In this document: positions 1-7,055 of the stretch, piece by piece
Layout of the letters: every line of letters starts with the position of its first letter
Numbering within the stretch: position 1 is the stretch's first letter
Source: T3SED10-47 sp046483725
GTDB taxonomy: Bacteria > Bipolaricaulota > Bipolaricaulia > Bipolaricaulales > Bipolaricaulaceae
Assembly: GCA_046483725.1 (NCBI GenBank)
Contig: JAWOCQ010000060.1
Coordinates: 1-37,609 of the forward strand
DNA: 37,609 nucleotides
Direction: 5' to 3'
Position numbers and translations under genes: made by a program
The notes under the pieces: model-generated
Seen by the model: the letters and a program-made list of their open reading frames with translations, nothing else
Told to the model about the DNA's origin: nothing
The model's database searches: none

Positions 1-256
1 CCAGGTTGCCTTTGCCGGCAGTGCAGCCGCTTCCGATCTGGATCCCATCGGACAGACAGGAGCGCGGTGGCTCCCGTCCCGCCTCCGAGACGGCGGACAG
101 GCCGAAGTATCCCGAGCTTTCCAGGAGCTCCAGCGCCAACAGGCCCATCCGTATCCCCGCCACGAGGTACGGACCCAGGTGTCCATGGAGCTCAACGCCC
201 CGCTCGATCATTCTCTGCAGATCAACTTCTCGCGGATCAATGCTCAGTGTTTCCAT
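1..256 (-). CDS. FmdE-family protein (C-terminus beyond window edge)
   Basis: The 85 visible residues match the N-terminal domain of formylmethanofuran dehydrogenase subunit E (FmdE) family proteins: an HGHLGP motif near residue 26 and a DGIQIGSGCTAGKGN motif at the cut end, where the Cys of GCTxGK is the usual metal ligand. The family name comes from methanogen enzymes, but bacterial members occur away from that complex and many are thought to bind metal. The Cys-rich stretch usually found before the DGxQ motif is only partly kept (SCLSDG). The gene starts at an ATG 7 nt after the stop of the metal-binding protein gene, so it is probably the third gene of the nikR operon. That context suggests a role in handling nickel or a related metal, which is inference. 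Family call good; function uncertain. Confidence 0.8.
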   Translation of the reverse strand, partial: METLSIDPREVDLQRMIERGVELHGHLGPYLVAGIRMGLLALELLESSGYFGLSAVSEAGREPPRSCLSDGIQIGSGCTAGKGNL

Positions 257-263
257 AGCCGGA

Positions 264-1070
264 TCACTCCAATGGCTCGAGAGCCGACAGTAGCTCACGG
301 GCGTTGCGGGACAGAAGGTCGAGGACGGTTGCTGTATCAGGCATAGCCCCGGGGAAATTGGACAGTACCACATGCACGGCGCCGAGCTCGGCGGCTAGCT
401 TCCCTCCGAAGCCGATGCCGCTCTGCAGGTTATCGACGACCAGCCGTGCCCCTGCTTGTTCCCCTTGCTCCCTCAGCGACTGCACGTCCCGCACTGTCAG
501 GTTTTCCGGTGGGGGATAAGTGGCCGCCACCTCGAACCCCAGCCACGACACGAAGCTCTCTTGCCAGGCGATGCACAGTACCGCGATCTCCTCCACCGAT
601 CGCTCCGCCGCTTGAGTCCGCAGCTCCTCTCCCAGCGCAGAGAGCTCCGCTTGGTAAGCACGGGCATTTGCTGCAAAGGTGTCGGCGTGCTCAGGGTAGA
701 CCTCGCTCAGCACCTCCTTGATCTCCTCGACGCGCTCCGCGGCTGCTGGAGGCGTGTTCCACGTCCCCCGGATCCGTTCTACCCGTGTATCTCCGCCTGC
801 GGCGCGTGTCAGGGTATCCATCCACACTTCCATGCCCGAATAGAAGACCACGTCCGCAGCGACCACCGCTGCTACATTGCTGGGGCGCAAGTCGTAGTGG
901 GCGGGGCAGAATCCGGACGGGATTATTGATTCCACTTCGATGTGCTCGCCGCCCACGTGCTCGGCGAACTCCGCGTACACGGCGTGCGTGGCGACGACCA
1001 GTGGCGTGGCCGCTGCCGAAACAGCCACCACCCCTACACACAAACCGATTGCAACTAGCATTCTCTTCAT
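264..1070 (-). CDS. TroA/ZnuA-like metal ABC transporter binding protein
   Basis: A 268-residue exported solute-binding protein of the cluster A-I (TroA/ZnuA) type. It has an N-terminal signal peptide with a hydrophobic core ending near AAATP (about residue 22), then VVATHAVYAEF, which carries the usual first metal-ligand His. The CPAHYDLRPSN segment near residue 55 carries the second His. The region where zinc and manganese members have a third His reads CIAWQESFVSWLGFEV, with no His, so the metal site may differ from ZnuA. It lies 21 nt after nikR and 7 nt before the FmdE gene. NikR context makes nickel a fair guess for the ligand, but no permease or ATPase is visible; they could lie beyond the left edge. 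Family call strong, metal uncertain. Confidence 0.85.
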   Translation of the reverse strand: MKRMLVAIGLCVGVVAVSAAATPLVVATHAVYAEFAEHVGGEHIEVESIIPSGFCPAHYDLRPSNVAAVVAADVVFYSGMEVWMDTLTRAAGGDTRVERIRGTWNTPPAAAERVEEIKEVLSEVYPEHADTFAANARAYQAELSALGEELRTQAAERSVEEIAVLCIAWQESFVSWLGFEVAATYPPPENLTVRDVQSLREQGEQAGARLVVDNLQSGIGFGGKLAAELGAVHVVLSNFPGAMPDTATVLDLLSRNARELLSALEPLE

Positions 1071-1091
1071 ACTCGTTCCTCCTTGGCGGCT

Positions 1092-1508
1092 CTAGGGGAA
1101 GTCTTTTCCAGTGGACGTGGCGGTGAGAGCCCCGTGCTTCACCCCCTTGAGGCTGGTCAACCGGTCGGCGAGCCCGGTGATAATTCCCGCCTTTCCCCGC
1201 ACTGCCACACACTCCAGGCAGTTATCCTCGTCCAGATGGACGTGTGTAGTGGAGATCACGCAGCCCGGCGCGTGGTGTTGAAGATGGACTAGTTGTTCGG
1301 ATAGCCCCGGCCGGTGATGGTCGTACAGCAGGGTGATCACACCGGCCACTTCCTCATCGGCCTCCCACTCCTGTTCGACCAGCCCCCGCCTGATCAAGTC
1401 GCGGATCGCCTCCGAGCGACAGGTGTAGCCTTTGCGGCGGCACAGCTCATCGAAGGCATGTACGAGCTGCTCCTCCATCGACACGCTGAACCGAACCAAG
1501 TTCCCCAC
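1092..1508 (-). CDS. nikR: NikR nickel-responsive transcriptional regulator
   Basis: A 138-residue protein of the NikR family. The N-terminal ribbon-helix-helix begins NLVRFSVSMEEQL and is followed by the ACT-like metal-binding domain. That domain shows HVHLDEDNCLE, which holds the two His and the Cys of the high-affinity nickel site, plus HHAPG upstream for the remaining His. A longer reading frame continues upstream, but I chose the GTG at 1508: it gives the normal family length, has AAGGAAG about 8 nt upstream, and lies downstream of the likely promoter. First gene of a three-gene operon. A perfect palindrome sits directly over its ribosome binding site, suggesting autorepression. NikR normally represses nickel uptake genes when nickel is plentiful. 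Confidence 0.92.
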   Translation of the reverse strand: MGNLVRFSVSMEEQLVHAFDELCRRKGYTCRSEAIRDLIRRGLVEQEWEADEEVAGVITLLYDHHRPGLSEQLVHLQHHAPGCVISTTHVHLDEDNCLECVAVRGKAGIITGLADRLTSLKGVKHGALTATSTGKDFP

Positions 1509-1510
1509 TG

Positions 1511-1537
1511 GTAACACTTCCTTAAGGTTAGTGTTAC
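1511..1537. promoter_or_regulatory. Candidate NikR operator (GTAACAC-N13-GTGTTAC)
   Basis: A perfect 7-bp inverted repeat, GTAACAC at 1511-1517 and GTGTTAC at 1531-1537, separated by 13 nt. It lies between the predicted -10 box and the nikR start codon and overlaps the ribosome binding site, so a bound dimer or tetramer would block transcription and expose an autoregulatory loop. From memory, NikR half-sites in some anaerobic lineages use the same GTGTTAC/GTAACAC words, but in the opposite relative order, so this needs checking. Confidence 0.65.
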
Positions 1538-1542
1538 TCAAA

Positions 1543-1570
1543 ACTTTACGGGAAACTCCTGTGATTGCAA
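1543..1570 (-). promoter_or_regulatory. Likely nikR promoter
   Basis: Reading the minus strand, TTGCAA (1570-1565) and TAAAGT (1548-1543) are 16 nt apart. The same TAAAGT word serves as -10 box upstream of arsR in this window. Transcription would start near 1536, placing the palindrome just inside the transcript and ruling out the longer nikR reading frame. Confidence 0.55.
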
Positions 1571-1687
1571 CGTGTGACACGCTGTCCGCTGTGGCGATAT
1601 TGTTTGGGAGAGAAGAACCGGCCTCGCCGGATCTTGAGCTGCCTTTTGGGGCCGTACCCTCGACATCGACTGCTGGCCAAGATATGG

Positions 1688-1717
1688 TTGACCCGTAGTT
1701 CTGCCTGCGGCTAGAAT
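1688..1717 (+). promoter_or_regulatory. Promoter of tRNA-Arg
   Basis: TTGACC (1688-1693) and TAGAAT (1712-1717) with an 18-nt spacer, about 33 nt before the mature tRNA end. The same TAGAAT -10 word precedes tRNA-Ser in this window. Confidence 0.6.
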
Positions 1718-1750
1718 GCTATTGTCAAGCGCGTACAGGCTGGCACAACA

Positions 1751-1827
1751 GCGCCCGTAGCTCAGACGGACAGAGCAGCGGTTTCCTAAACCGCAGGTCG
1801 GAGGTTCGAGTCCTCCCGGGCGTACCA
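1751..1827 (+). tRNA. tRNA-Arg (anticodon CCT)
   Basis: A full cloverleaf can be drawn by hand. The acceptor stem pairs GCGCCCG with CGGGCGT (one G-U at the end). The D-arm is GCTC/GAGC. The anticodon stem GCGGT/ACCGC encloses the loop TTCCTAA with CCT as anticodon, reading AGG. The T-arm is GGAGG-TTCGAGT-CCTCC. Discriminator A is followed by an encoded CCA at 1825-1827. Confidence 0.96.
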
Positions 1828-2077
1828 GGACGGGGTTACAGCGTTCTGGCATCCTCAGATGGCCGCCGAACTCCCTTAAATCGTGCTGCTAGGATAGCCT
1901 TTCCAATATGCTCGGCCAAGCCCTTGTCGAACAGCCTGGAAGAGCACCCAGGCAGTTCCGTGGCGAAAGGTCCCCCCTAGCCCGCTTCCTTTAGGCTCGC
2001 TAGCGAAAGGGCCTGTTGGCGCATCCACTGTCCGAGCAGCCATCGGCCGTACACAGCGAGCGCGGCGTTCCTCCACA

Positions 2078-2236
2078 GTGGAGTGGCAGAAGGGCGAGCT
2101 GTTCCCGCGCGTTGGGTTCATCGTGACCAATCTGCGCCGGGCCGCAGGGAAAGTGGTGAAGTTCTGAAGCGGACGCGGGATGGCCGAGCAGTGGATCCAG
2201 GAGGGCATCACGCAGGCCAAAGAGCCGCTAAACTGG
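2078..2236 (+). pseudogene. Decayed IS1380-type transposase fragment
   Basis: Translation from 2078 gives VEWQKGELFPRVGFIVTNL, then KVVKF, an in-frame TGA at 2165-2167, and in the same frame RGMAEQWIQEG. This is the order of the conserved C-terminal part of IS1380-family DDE transposases (EWH.GELFPRVGFIVTN...RGTAEQWIKEGK). After about 2220 the similarity fades (QAKEPLNWF), and no upstream catalytic domain or terminal inverted repeats could be found. It is therefore a relic, with an internal stop and both ends lost. The rest of 1828-2480 holds no convincing gene; a 114-codon reading frame on the minus strand across it shows no recognisable motif. Confidence 0.75.
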
Positions 2237-2487
2237 TTCCGTCGGGCGTATCACGGAGGCTTCGGGGCATATCGGCTGAGTCATCGAGCGTGCTTTCGAC
2301 CACAAAGCCCATGCGCTGAGAGAACACCACGGCAGCGGATGAGTCGGGGCCTGGAACTGCTCCTTGGTGAGGAAGACGCAGAGTACATCAGTGCAGAGCG
2401 CAAACGGAGCTTTCCGCTGGCCGGCTGCTATCGTTGTCGCCTGAACGCCTGGAGCTATAGAATCCAGGACAGAAAAAGGAGGTCATG

Positions 2488-3174
2488 ATGCACAAGGTGG
2501 TCTTGCACGCTGGGCTTCTCCTGGTACTCGTTGTCTCCCTTGCAGCAGGCTCCGCGGCAGGCAGCGGGGCTGTTACCATCGATGCCGAGATCGGTATCTC
2601 CGCAGCAGTTTCCCTGGTGGAGACGCGCCTCGCAGGGCTCATGAAGACGATGCAGGTAATGGCCCATACCGAGGAAGTCAGAAGCGGTGACTGGAGCGCC
2701 ATGGAGGGGCTTCTGGCGCAGTTCGAAGAGCTCAGCATTCCTCTGCTGGCGTGGTTCGCTCGGCCGGACGGGTCCTATTACGCTGTGGGGATAGGACTGG
2801 CCGCAGCTAATCTCGGTGATCGTCCGTACTTCCCGCAGGTGATGGCAGGCGAGATGACTGTTGGGGACCTTCTTGTAAGCAGAGCCACCGGAGAGAGGAT
2901 GATTGCGGCTACGGTTCCAGTAGAGCAGGCCGGAGAAGTCGTAGGTGCCCTGGGCGTCTCCGTATTCGCAGCTCAGCTCAGCCAGATCGTTATCCGGGAC
3001 ATAGGGCTGCCTGATGGTATCGTGCTTTGTGCTGTGAACGAAGCAGGGCAGGTCACGTTGCACTCGAATCCTGACCTGATAATGCAGGATGCTGACACGC
3101 TCCCCTCACCGTCAACAGCTGTGACCAAGGCGTCCGATATGCTCGGGTGGCTGTTCGTGCTTGACCTGCCGTGA
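2488..3174 (+). CDS. Secreted Cache-domain protein
   Basis: A 228-residue protein with a clear signal peptide (VVLHAGLLLVLVVSLAAGSAAGS), followed by a single extracytoplasmic sensing domain of the Cache type. The hallmark is the RPYFPQVMAGE segment, then the sheet segment GERMIAATVPV and GEVVGALGVSV. Such domains bind small molecules and normally sit at the front of chemoreceptors or histidine kinases. Here there is no transmembrane anchor or output domain after it, so it may act as a free periplasmic binding protein or be a receptor that lost its rear half. I chose the second of two adjacent ATGs because GGAGG at 2478-2482 is 5 nt from it but only 2 nt from the first. The domain ends at a TGA, but the frame continues open for 62 more codons. 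Confidence 0.75.
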   Translation: MHKVVLHAGLLLVLVVSLAAGSAAGSGAVTIDAEIGISAAVSLVETRLAGLMKTMQVMAHTEEVRSGDWSAMEGLLAQFEELSIPLLAWFARPDGSYYAVGIGLAAANLGDRPYFPQVMAGEMTVGDLLVSRATGERMIAATVPVEQAGEVVGALGVSVFAAQLSQIVIRDIGLPDGIVLCAVNEAGQVTLHSNPDLIMQDADTLPSPSTAVTKASDMLGWLFVLDLP

Positions 3175-3363
3175 TTGGCGCACTGCCCTTGCACGGCGCC
3201 CAGGCCTGCGCGTACCTGGGTAGAAGTCCTCGGACAGAAAGCCATTCCATTTGATACCGCCGCTCGAGAAGAGATGATTGTTGAGGGCTTCAGGCACCCT
3301 GAGCATGAAAGGCATCTCGAGGCTTGGACGGCGTGGAACAAGGCAAAACGGCGTCCCTCTTGA
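3175..3363 (+). other. In-frame open stretch after the Cache gene
   Basis: Directly after the TGA of the Cache gene the same frame stays open for 62 codons and ends FRHPEHERHLEAWTAWNKAKRRPS. I do not recognise the peptide and see no ribosome binding site of its own. It could be the tail of a once longer protein, or chance. The remaining DNA to 3682 holds one copy of the 70-bp repeat and no gene that I can support. Confidence 0.25.
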
Positions 3364-3480
3364 GCTGTTACCAAAGCAAGAGCTGAGGGACCAGGGGAGC
3401 CCTAGAAAGCTGCGTGTCGACAACGGTCTCGTTCAATGCCAGCCTATGCAGCCATGAGAAGGATCTGCACATCTTTCGCC

Positions 3481-3549
3481 GCCGGCCACAGAGAAGTTCC
3501 AAGATCGTCCACGCAGGCGTACCAGCTCTGGCAATGCCCTTTTAAACAA
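3481..3549 (-). repeat. Imperfect 70-bp repeat, copy A
   Basis: Shares the words AGTTCCAAGATCGTCCAC, TACCAGCTCTGG and TTAAACAA, in the same order and spacing, with the copy at 5061-5128 (roughly two thirds identical by eye). On the minus strand it contains a stretch vaguely like the 5' half of a class II tRNA (GAGCTGG...GTGGACGA), but no cloverleaf closes. Origin unknown: a mobile-element end or a decayed tRNA are the options I can name. Confidence 0.5.
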
Positions 3550-3682
3550 GAATACAGTGTATGGGAGACTCAGAGGATTAGAACCACGGCACTCGCGGGA
3601 TAGCCAGCGCCATGGAAACCGTCCCAGATGCTGAACTCGGGCCACCGGATGGGTCCATTACCTCTTTCGGGGAGCAGAGCAC

Positions 3683-4174
3683 TCAACCGCTGAGGCTCTT
3701 GAAGTAGCGAACGAGCGGAAGTCCGACGTACCCGGCCCTCTCGTAAGCCCGCCGGGCGGGAAGATGGGATGAGTCTCCCGCGGTTTCGACGCTCGCCAGT
3801 TCCATGCCCCGCTCCTTCATGTCCTGGGTGGCTGCTCTGCACAGCTCTGTCCCGACGCCGCGGTTCTGATGGTCGGGATGCACTGCGATCAGCTGGATCG
3901 TTCCGGTCTTCCTCACATCGTCTACATCGTAGGCAACGAAGCCGACCGGTTCCCCATCGACATCGGCAACCAGGACCGTGTATCGTCCAGAGTCCTCGCA
4001 CAGAGTCTTCACACCTTGGGTCTGGCTTGCTTTCCAGTCGGGCCAGATCTTCTGGTAAATGGAGTCACCGAGGATTCTCGGAAAGGAGTCGAAGATGGGG
4101 ACGAAGGCCTGGAGTGTCAGTTCCACAAGGGCTGGCACGTCCTGGTTGCACACAGGTCGGAGCTTTACATCCAC
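3683..4174 (-). CDS. GNAT-family N-acetyltransferase
   Basis: A 163-residue protein with the GNAT fold order: N-terminal KLRPVCNQDVPALVEL, a central strand VLVADVDGEPVGFVAYDV, then IQLIAVHPDHQNRGVGTEL, the acetyl-CoA pyrophosphate loop (motif A, Q/R-x-x-G-x-G/A). It ends with RRAYERAGYVGLPLVRYFKSL, the usual motif B with the ERAGF-like turn. The acceptor substrate cannot be told. I chose the GTG at 4174 because GAGGAGGT lies 5 nt upstream; an in-frame extension further upstream has no such site and lengthens the protein beyond the family norm. Stand-alone gene, with no operon partners close by. The 244 nt between this start and the next minus-strand gene contain nothing I can identify. Confidence 0.88.
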   Translation of the reverse strand: MDVKLRPVCNQDVPALVELTLQAFVPIFDSFPRILGDSIYQKIWPDWKASQTQGVKTLCEDSGRYTVLVADVDGEPVGFVAYDVDDVRKTGTIQLIAVHPDHQNRGVGTELCRAATQDMKERGMELASVETAGDSSHLPARRAYERAGYVGLPLVRYFKSLSG

Positions 4175-4418
4175 CGGGTACCTCCTCGCGAGCCAGATGT
4201 CAGAGCTCAAGGATAGCCAGTCCGTGTACGTCGGCGCTATCCACATACCTTACAGCGGTGTCCCTCTGACAATGTCTTGCATTCATGGCTTTATCTAACT
4301 CTTGTGGTTCCAGGCTCCGCTGAAACTGAGGCATTACGCGCTGTTTTGGGGACCGACTCCTTGAGGTAGAGATCCCTATAGTGATCCCGAACCCCTAAAG
4401 GTGATCGCCCACTCGACA

Positions 4419-4811
4419 TCACCTCAGTGGGCGGCGACAGCTGGGCAGATGCTCTCGGCCCTCGGTTAACTGCGAGTTCATCTCCAACCACAGAGGGTCG
4501 TCACCAAATCGCTGCAACTCATCTTTCTCTGCCTTTCGGTGAGCCTCTTTGACACTGTAGCCAGCAGCGCGGTGTTTGATTTCAGCCAGCTCGTGAAAGA
4601 GCACGAAGTCCTCATACCGCTTGAGCCTCGTCGAGAGCCACACTTCTCCGTTGGGTATGCCCAGCTTCTCTGCCGCCGGCGGGTAGATTTCTTGCCCATC
4701 GAATGTCACCCGGTAGCAGGCCATGTGGTCGCGGATGATCTCATGGGGGACGTAACGGATGATCCATCCGCGCTCTTCCATCTCTCTTCGCGCTTCCGTG
4801 CGCCTGTTCAT
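4419..4811 (-). CDS. Small protein with HExxExxH motif, function unknown
   Basis: A 130-residue soluble protein that I do not recognise by name. It starts at an ATG preceded by GGGAGG. The middle reads FVLFHELAEIKHR (His73, Glu74, Glu77, His80) on a predicted helix, followed by GYSVKEAHRKAEKDEL, a second helix with another His and two Glu. This spacing of acidic and His residues suggests a metal site, perhaps a zincin-like or small regulatory peptidase fold, but the classical HExxH order is not met: the second His is three residues further on. The upstream part (EIYPPAAEKLGIPNGEVWLS) looks like a compact strand region. The C-terminal RREHLPSCRRPLR-like tail is basic. Real gene likely; function not assigned. 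Confidence 0.65.
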   Translation of the reverse strand: MNRRTEARREMEERGWIIRYVPHEIIRDHMACYRVTFDGQEIYPPAAEKLGIPNGEVWLSTRLKRYEDFVLFHELAEIKHRAAGYSVKEAHRKAEKDELQRFGDDPLWLEMNSQLTEGREHLPSCRRPLR

Positions 4812-5060
4812 AGATGAGCCTCCCTGCCTAGTCCATCAGAGACAATATCACGGTCCTGTCGGAACTGTAAACACCGGTTTCGTTTTGACCCATATGCTAG
4901 TGGGTCAATTCCACCCCCGTGCTAACAGAACGTATCGCTCACAGCCATTCGCCGCAGTGGCGGATGCAGATTGCTGCGGGATCCAGCCTCCCCCGCTCTG
5001 ATGAACATCCCCAATGCTTGGCGCTCGAATGCCCAGTGAGGGTCTCAACAACTTCCGCCC

Positions 5061-5128
5061 TCGGCCGCTGCGCAGTTCCAAAATCGTCCACTCGGCCATA
5101 CCAGCTCTGGAAATACAAAACTAAACAA
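5061..5128 (-). repeat. Imperfect 70-bp repeat, copy B
   Basis: Partner of the copy at 3481-3549, in the same orientation. Best-conserved words are AGTTCCAAAATCGTCCAC, TACCAGCTCTGG and TAAACAA. The two copies flank the GNAT gene and the HExxExxH gene, so the 1.5 kb between them could have been moved or inserted as one block. Confidence 0.5.
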
Positions 5129-5286
5129 TAGCTACGGCCGTTAAGAGATTCGCCGTCATATCAATTGTACCCACTGTGGTCTAGCTGCTGTTGGGGTCTG
5201 TGCCTCATGTGCTCTAAACTCGGGGGAGGAAAGGACTTCTGAGAACCGTCGGCGTGGTCAGGGTGTGCTCCAGGCCTGGGCAAGCT

Positions 5287-5295
5287 CTGATATAC
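5287..5295 (+). promoter_or_regulatory. Extended -10 promoter of pepF
   Basis: TGATATACT is a TGn plus TATACT extended -10 element; no good -35 box is seen 17 nt upstream. Only 8 nt separate it from the ATG, so transcription should start at or within a couple of bases of the start codon. Confidence 0.6.
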
Positions 5296-5303
5296 TGAGC
5301 CTC

Positions 5304-7052
5304 ATGAATAATCAGAAACTGCCGCGTTGGGATCTGACCCCTCTCTTTCCCAGTTTGGACTCACGGGAGTTCCAGGCAGCGTGGGAGGACCTCAAGTCCC
5401 GTATTCAGGAGTTGGAGCCCCTTTTAGAGAAGCACGAGGTCGGCCCGCGGCCGATGCGCGAGAGCGACCGTGCTGCTTTTCAGAAGATCACTGGGGCGAT
5501 GAACGAGGTGCTGGAAGCATACCTTCCGATCCGCGCGTATGTGAGCGGCCAGGTGGACACCGATAGCACCAACGAGGCCGCGCAGGCCCGCCTGTCTGAG
5601 CTGCAGCGGTTATTCCTCTCGGTGGAGCGGTTGCGGCCGCGGCTTACCGCATGGCAGGCCCAGCTGGACCCGGAGGCGGTAGACGCCGGACCGTACAGGC
5701 TTATGCTTGACGAGTCACGTATCCAGGCTCAGCACATGATGAGCGAGCCGGAGGAAGTGCTGGCTGCCGAGCTGCGCCTTTCGGGGGGCAGTGCTTGGAA
5801 CAAGCTGCACGGGAACGTCTCCAGCCTCGTCACCGCCACCGTAGGGGGCGAGGAGCTTCCCATAACCGCCGTGCGAAACCTCGCTCACAATCCCGATCCG
5901 CAGGTACGCAAAGAGGCCTATGAAGCGGAGAACGCCGCGTGGAAGGCCAATGCTGTGCCCCTGGCTGCCGCGATGAACGGGGTCAAAGGGGAATCGTCCA
6001 CCCTCAATCGCAAACGCCGCTGGTCTGACGATCTGGAGCCGGTACTGATCAGAAGCCGCATTACTTCGGGGGCGCTGCGGGCGATGCAGGAGGCCGTCGT
6101 GGCGAGCTTCCCGCTGTGGAGGCGCTATTTTCAGGCCAAAGCGCGCTGTTTGGGCAAGGAACGACTCGACTGGTGGGACCTCCTGGCCCCGGTGGGTAAG
6201 AGCGAGCGTAAGTGGACGTGGGAGGAAGGAGCCTCGTTTGTGGTCCAGCAGCTGGGCACTTTCTCCTCCTCCGCCGCCGGGGTAGCCCACACCGCGTTCG
6301 ACGAGCGATGGATCGATGCCGAGCCCCGGAAGGGAAAGCGCGGTGGGGCGTACTGCATGCCTATCGGCCAGGGAAAAAGCCGGATCCTGGCCAACTTCGA
6401 GGAGAGCTTCGACTCCGTGTCCACGATCGCCCATGAGCTGGGGCATGCCTATCACATCTATTGCTTGCGCCAGCAGCCGCCGCTTCTGCGGATGTTTCCG
6501 ATGACCTTGGCCGAGACGGCTAGCATCATGAACGAGACGATCGTGGTCCAGGCCGCGTTGCGGATGCTTCCCGAGGAAGAACAGCTTCCCATCTTGGAGG
6601 CCGACCTCCAAGGGGCGGCCCAGGTGGTGGTGGACATCCACTCCCGGTTTTTGTTCGAGAAGTCCGTGTTCGAGCGGCGGACCAACCGGGAACTTTCGGC
6701 CGATGAGTTGTGCGCTCTGATGGTCGATGCCCAGAAGGAGACCTACGGGGACGCATTGTCCACCTATCATCCGTACGCGTGGGCCGTAAAGCCCCACTAC
6801 TACATGACCGACTTCTACAATTTCCCGTACACGTTCGGCCTTCTGTTCGGACTCGCCCTGTATCAGAGGTACCTCGATGAAGGAGAGGCGTTTGTGGACC
6901 GATACGATGACCTCCTGGGTTCCGTGGGCATGTACCGGGCGGACGAGTTGGCCGGCCGGTTTGCCTTCGACCTGGAGTCGCAGGATTTCTGGGAGGGTGG
7001 ACTGACTGTGCTTGAAGAGCGCGTCGCGAGATTCGAGGAGCTTTGCCCGTAG
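5304..7052 (+). CDS. M3-family oligoendopeptidase (PepF-like)
   Basis: A 582-residue zinc metallopeptidase that cuts short peptides in the cytoplasm. It opens with PRWDLTPLFPSLDSREF, typical of PepF-type oligoendopeptidases, and has the PepF N-terminal helical domain (to about residue 180). The M3 catalytic domain follows, with HELGHAYH (His377, Glu378, His381) and a downstream ETASIMNE segment supplying the third zinc ligand Glu. The late PYTFGLLFGLALYQRY stretch is also typical. Family length is about 560-610. The reading frame is open further upstream, but the ATG at 5304 begins the conserved domain, has no Shine-Dalgarno sequence, and lies 8 nt after an extended -10 box, which points to a leaderless message. 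Very confident family call; peptide specificity unknown. Confidence 0.93.
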   Translation: MNNQKLPRWDLTPLFPSLDSREFQAAWEDLKSRIQELEPLLEKHEVGPRPMRESDRAAFQKITGAMNEVLEAYLPIRAYVSGQVDTDSTNEAAQARLSELQRLFLSVERLRPRLTAWQAQLDPEAVDAGPYRLMLDESRIQAQHMMSEPEEVLAAELRLSGGSAWNKLHGNVSSLVTATVGGEELPITAVRNLAHNPDPQVRKEAYEAENAAWKANAVPLAAAMNGVKGESSTLNRKRRWSDDLEPVLIRSRITSGALRAMQEAVVASFPLWRRYFQAKARCLGKERLDWWDLLAPVGKSERKWTWEEGASFVVQQLGTFSSSAAGVAHTAFDERWIDAEPRKGKRGGAYCMPIGQGKSRILANFEESFDSVSTIAHELGHAYHIYCLRQQPPLLRMFPMTLAETASIMNETIVVQAALRMLPEEEQLPILEADLQGAAQVVVDIHSRFLFEKSVFERRTNRELSADELCALMVDAQKETYGDALSTYHPYAWAVKPHYYMTDFYNFPYTFGLLFGLALYQRYLDEGEAFVDRYDDLLGSVGMYRADELAGRFAFDLESQDFWEGGLTVLEERVARFEELCP

Positions 7053-7055
7053 CTC

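Larger units (their letters stand above)
4812..5303. other. Intergenic region with repeat copy B and a zinc-knuckle relic
   Basis: About 490 nt without a supported gene. It holds the second copy of the 70-bp repeat (5061-5128) and the pepF promoter. At 5166-5210 there is a short open stretch in the pepF frame encoding CTHCGLAAVGVCASC, a four-Cys knuckle preceded by a stop at 5145-5147. The latter may be the tail end of a lost zinc-binding regulator. Confidence 0.4.

Noticed and set aside
1509..1580. N-terminal extension of NikR by 24 residues
   Set aside because: It would cross the promoter and palindrome and exceed the family length; the GTG at 1508 fits both.
1876..2220. 114-codon open frame on the minus strand after tRNA-Arg
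   Set aside because: Antisense to the transposase relic, with no recognisable motif or ribosome binding site.
3560..3645. tRNA-like 3' half on the minus strand (GTGGTTCTAATCC followed by TGAGTCTCCC)
   Set aside because: No matching acceptor strand or anticodon arm can be drawn upstream.
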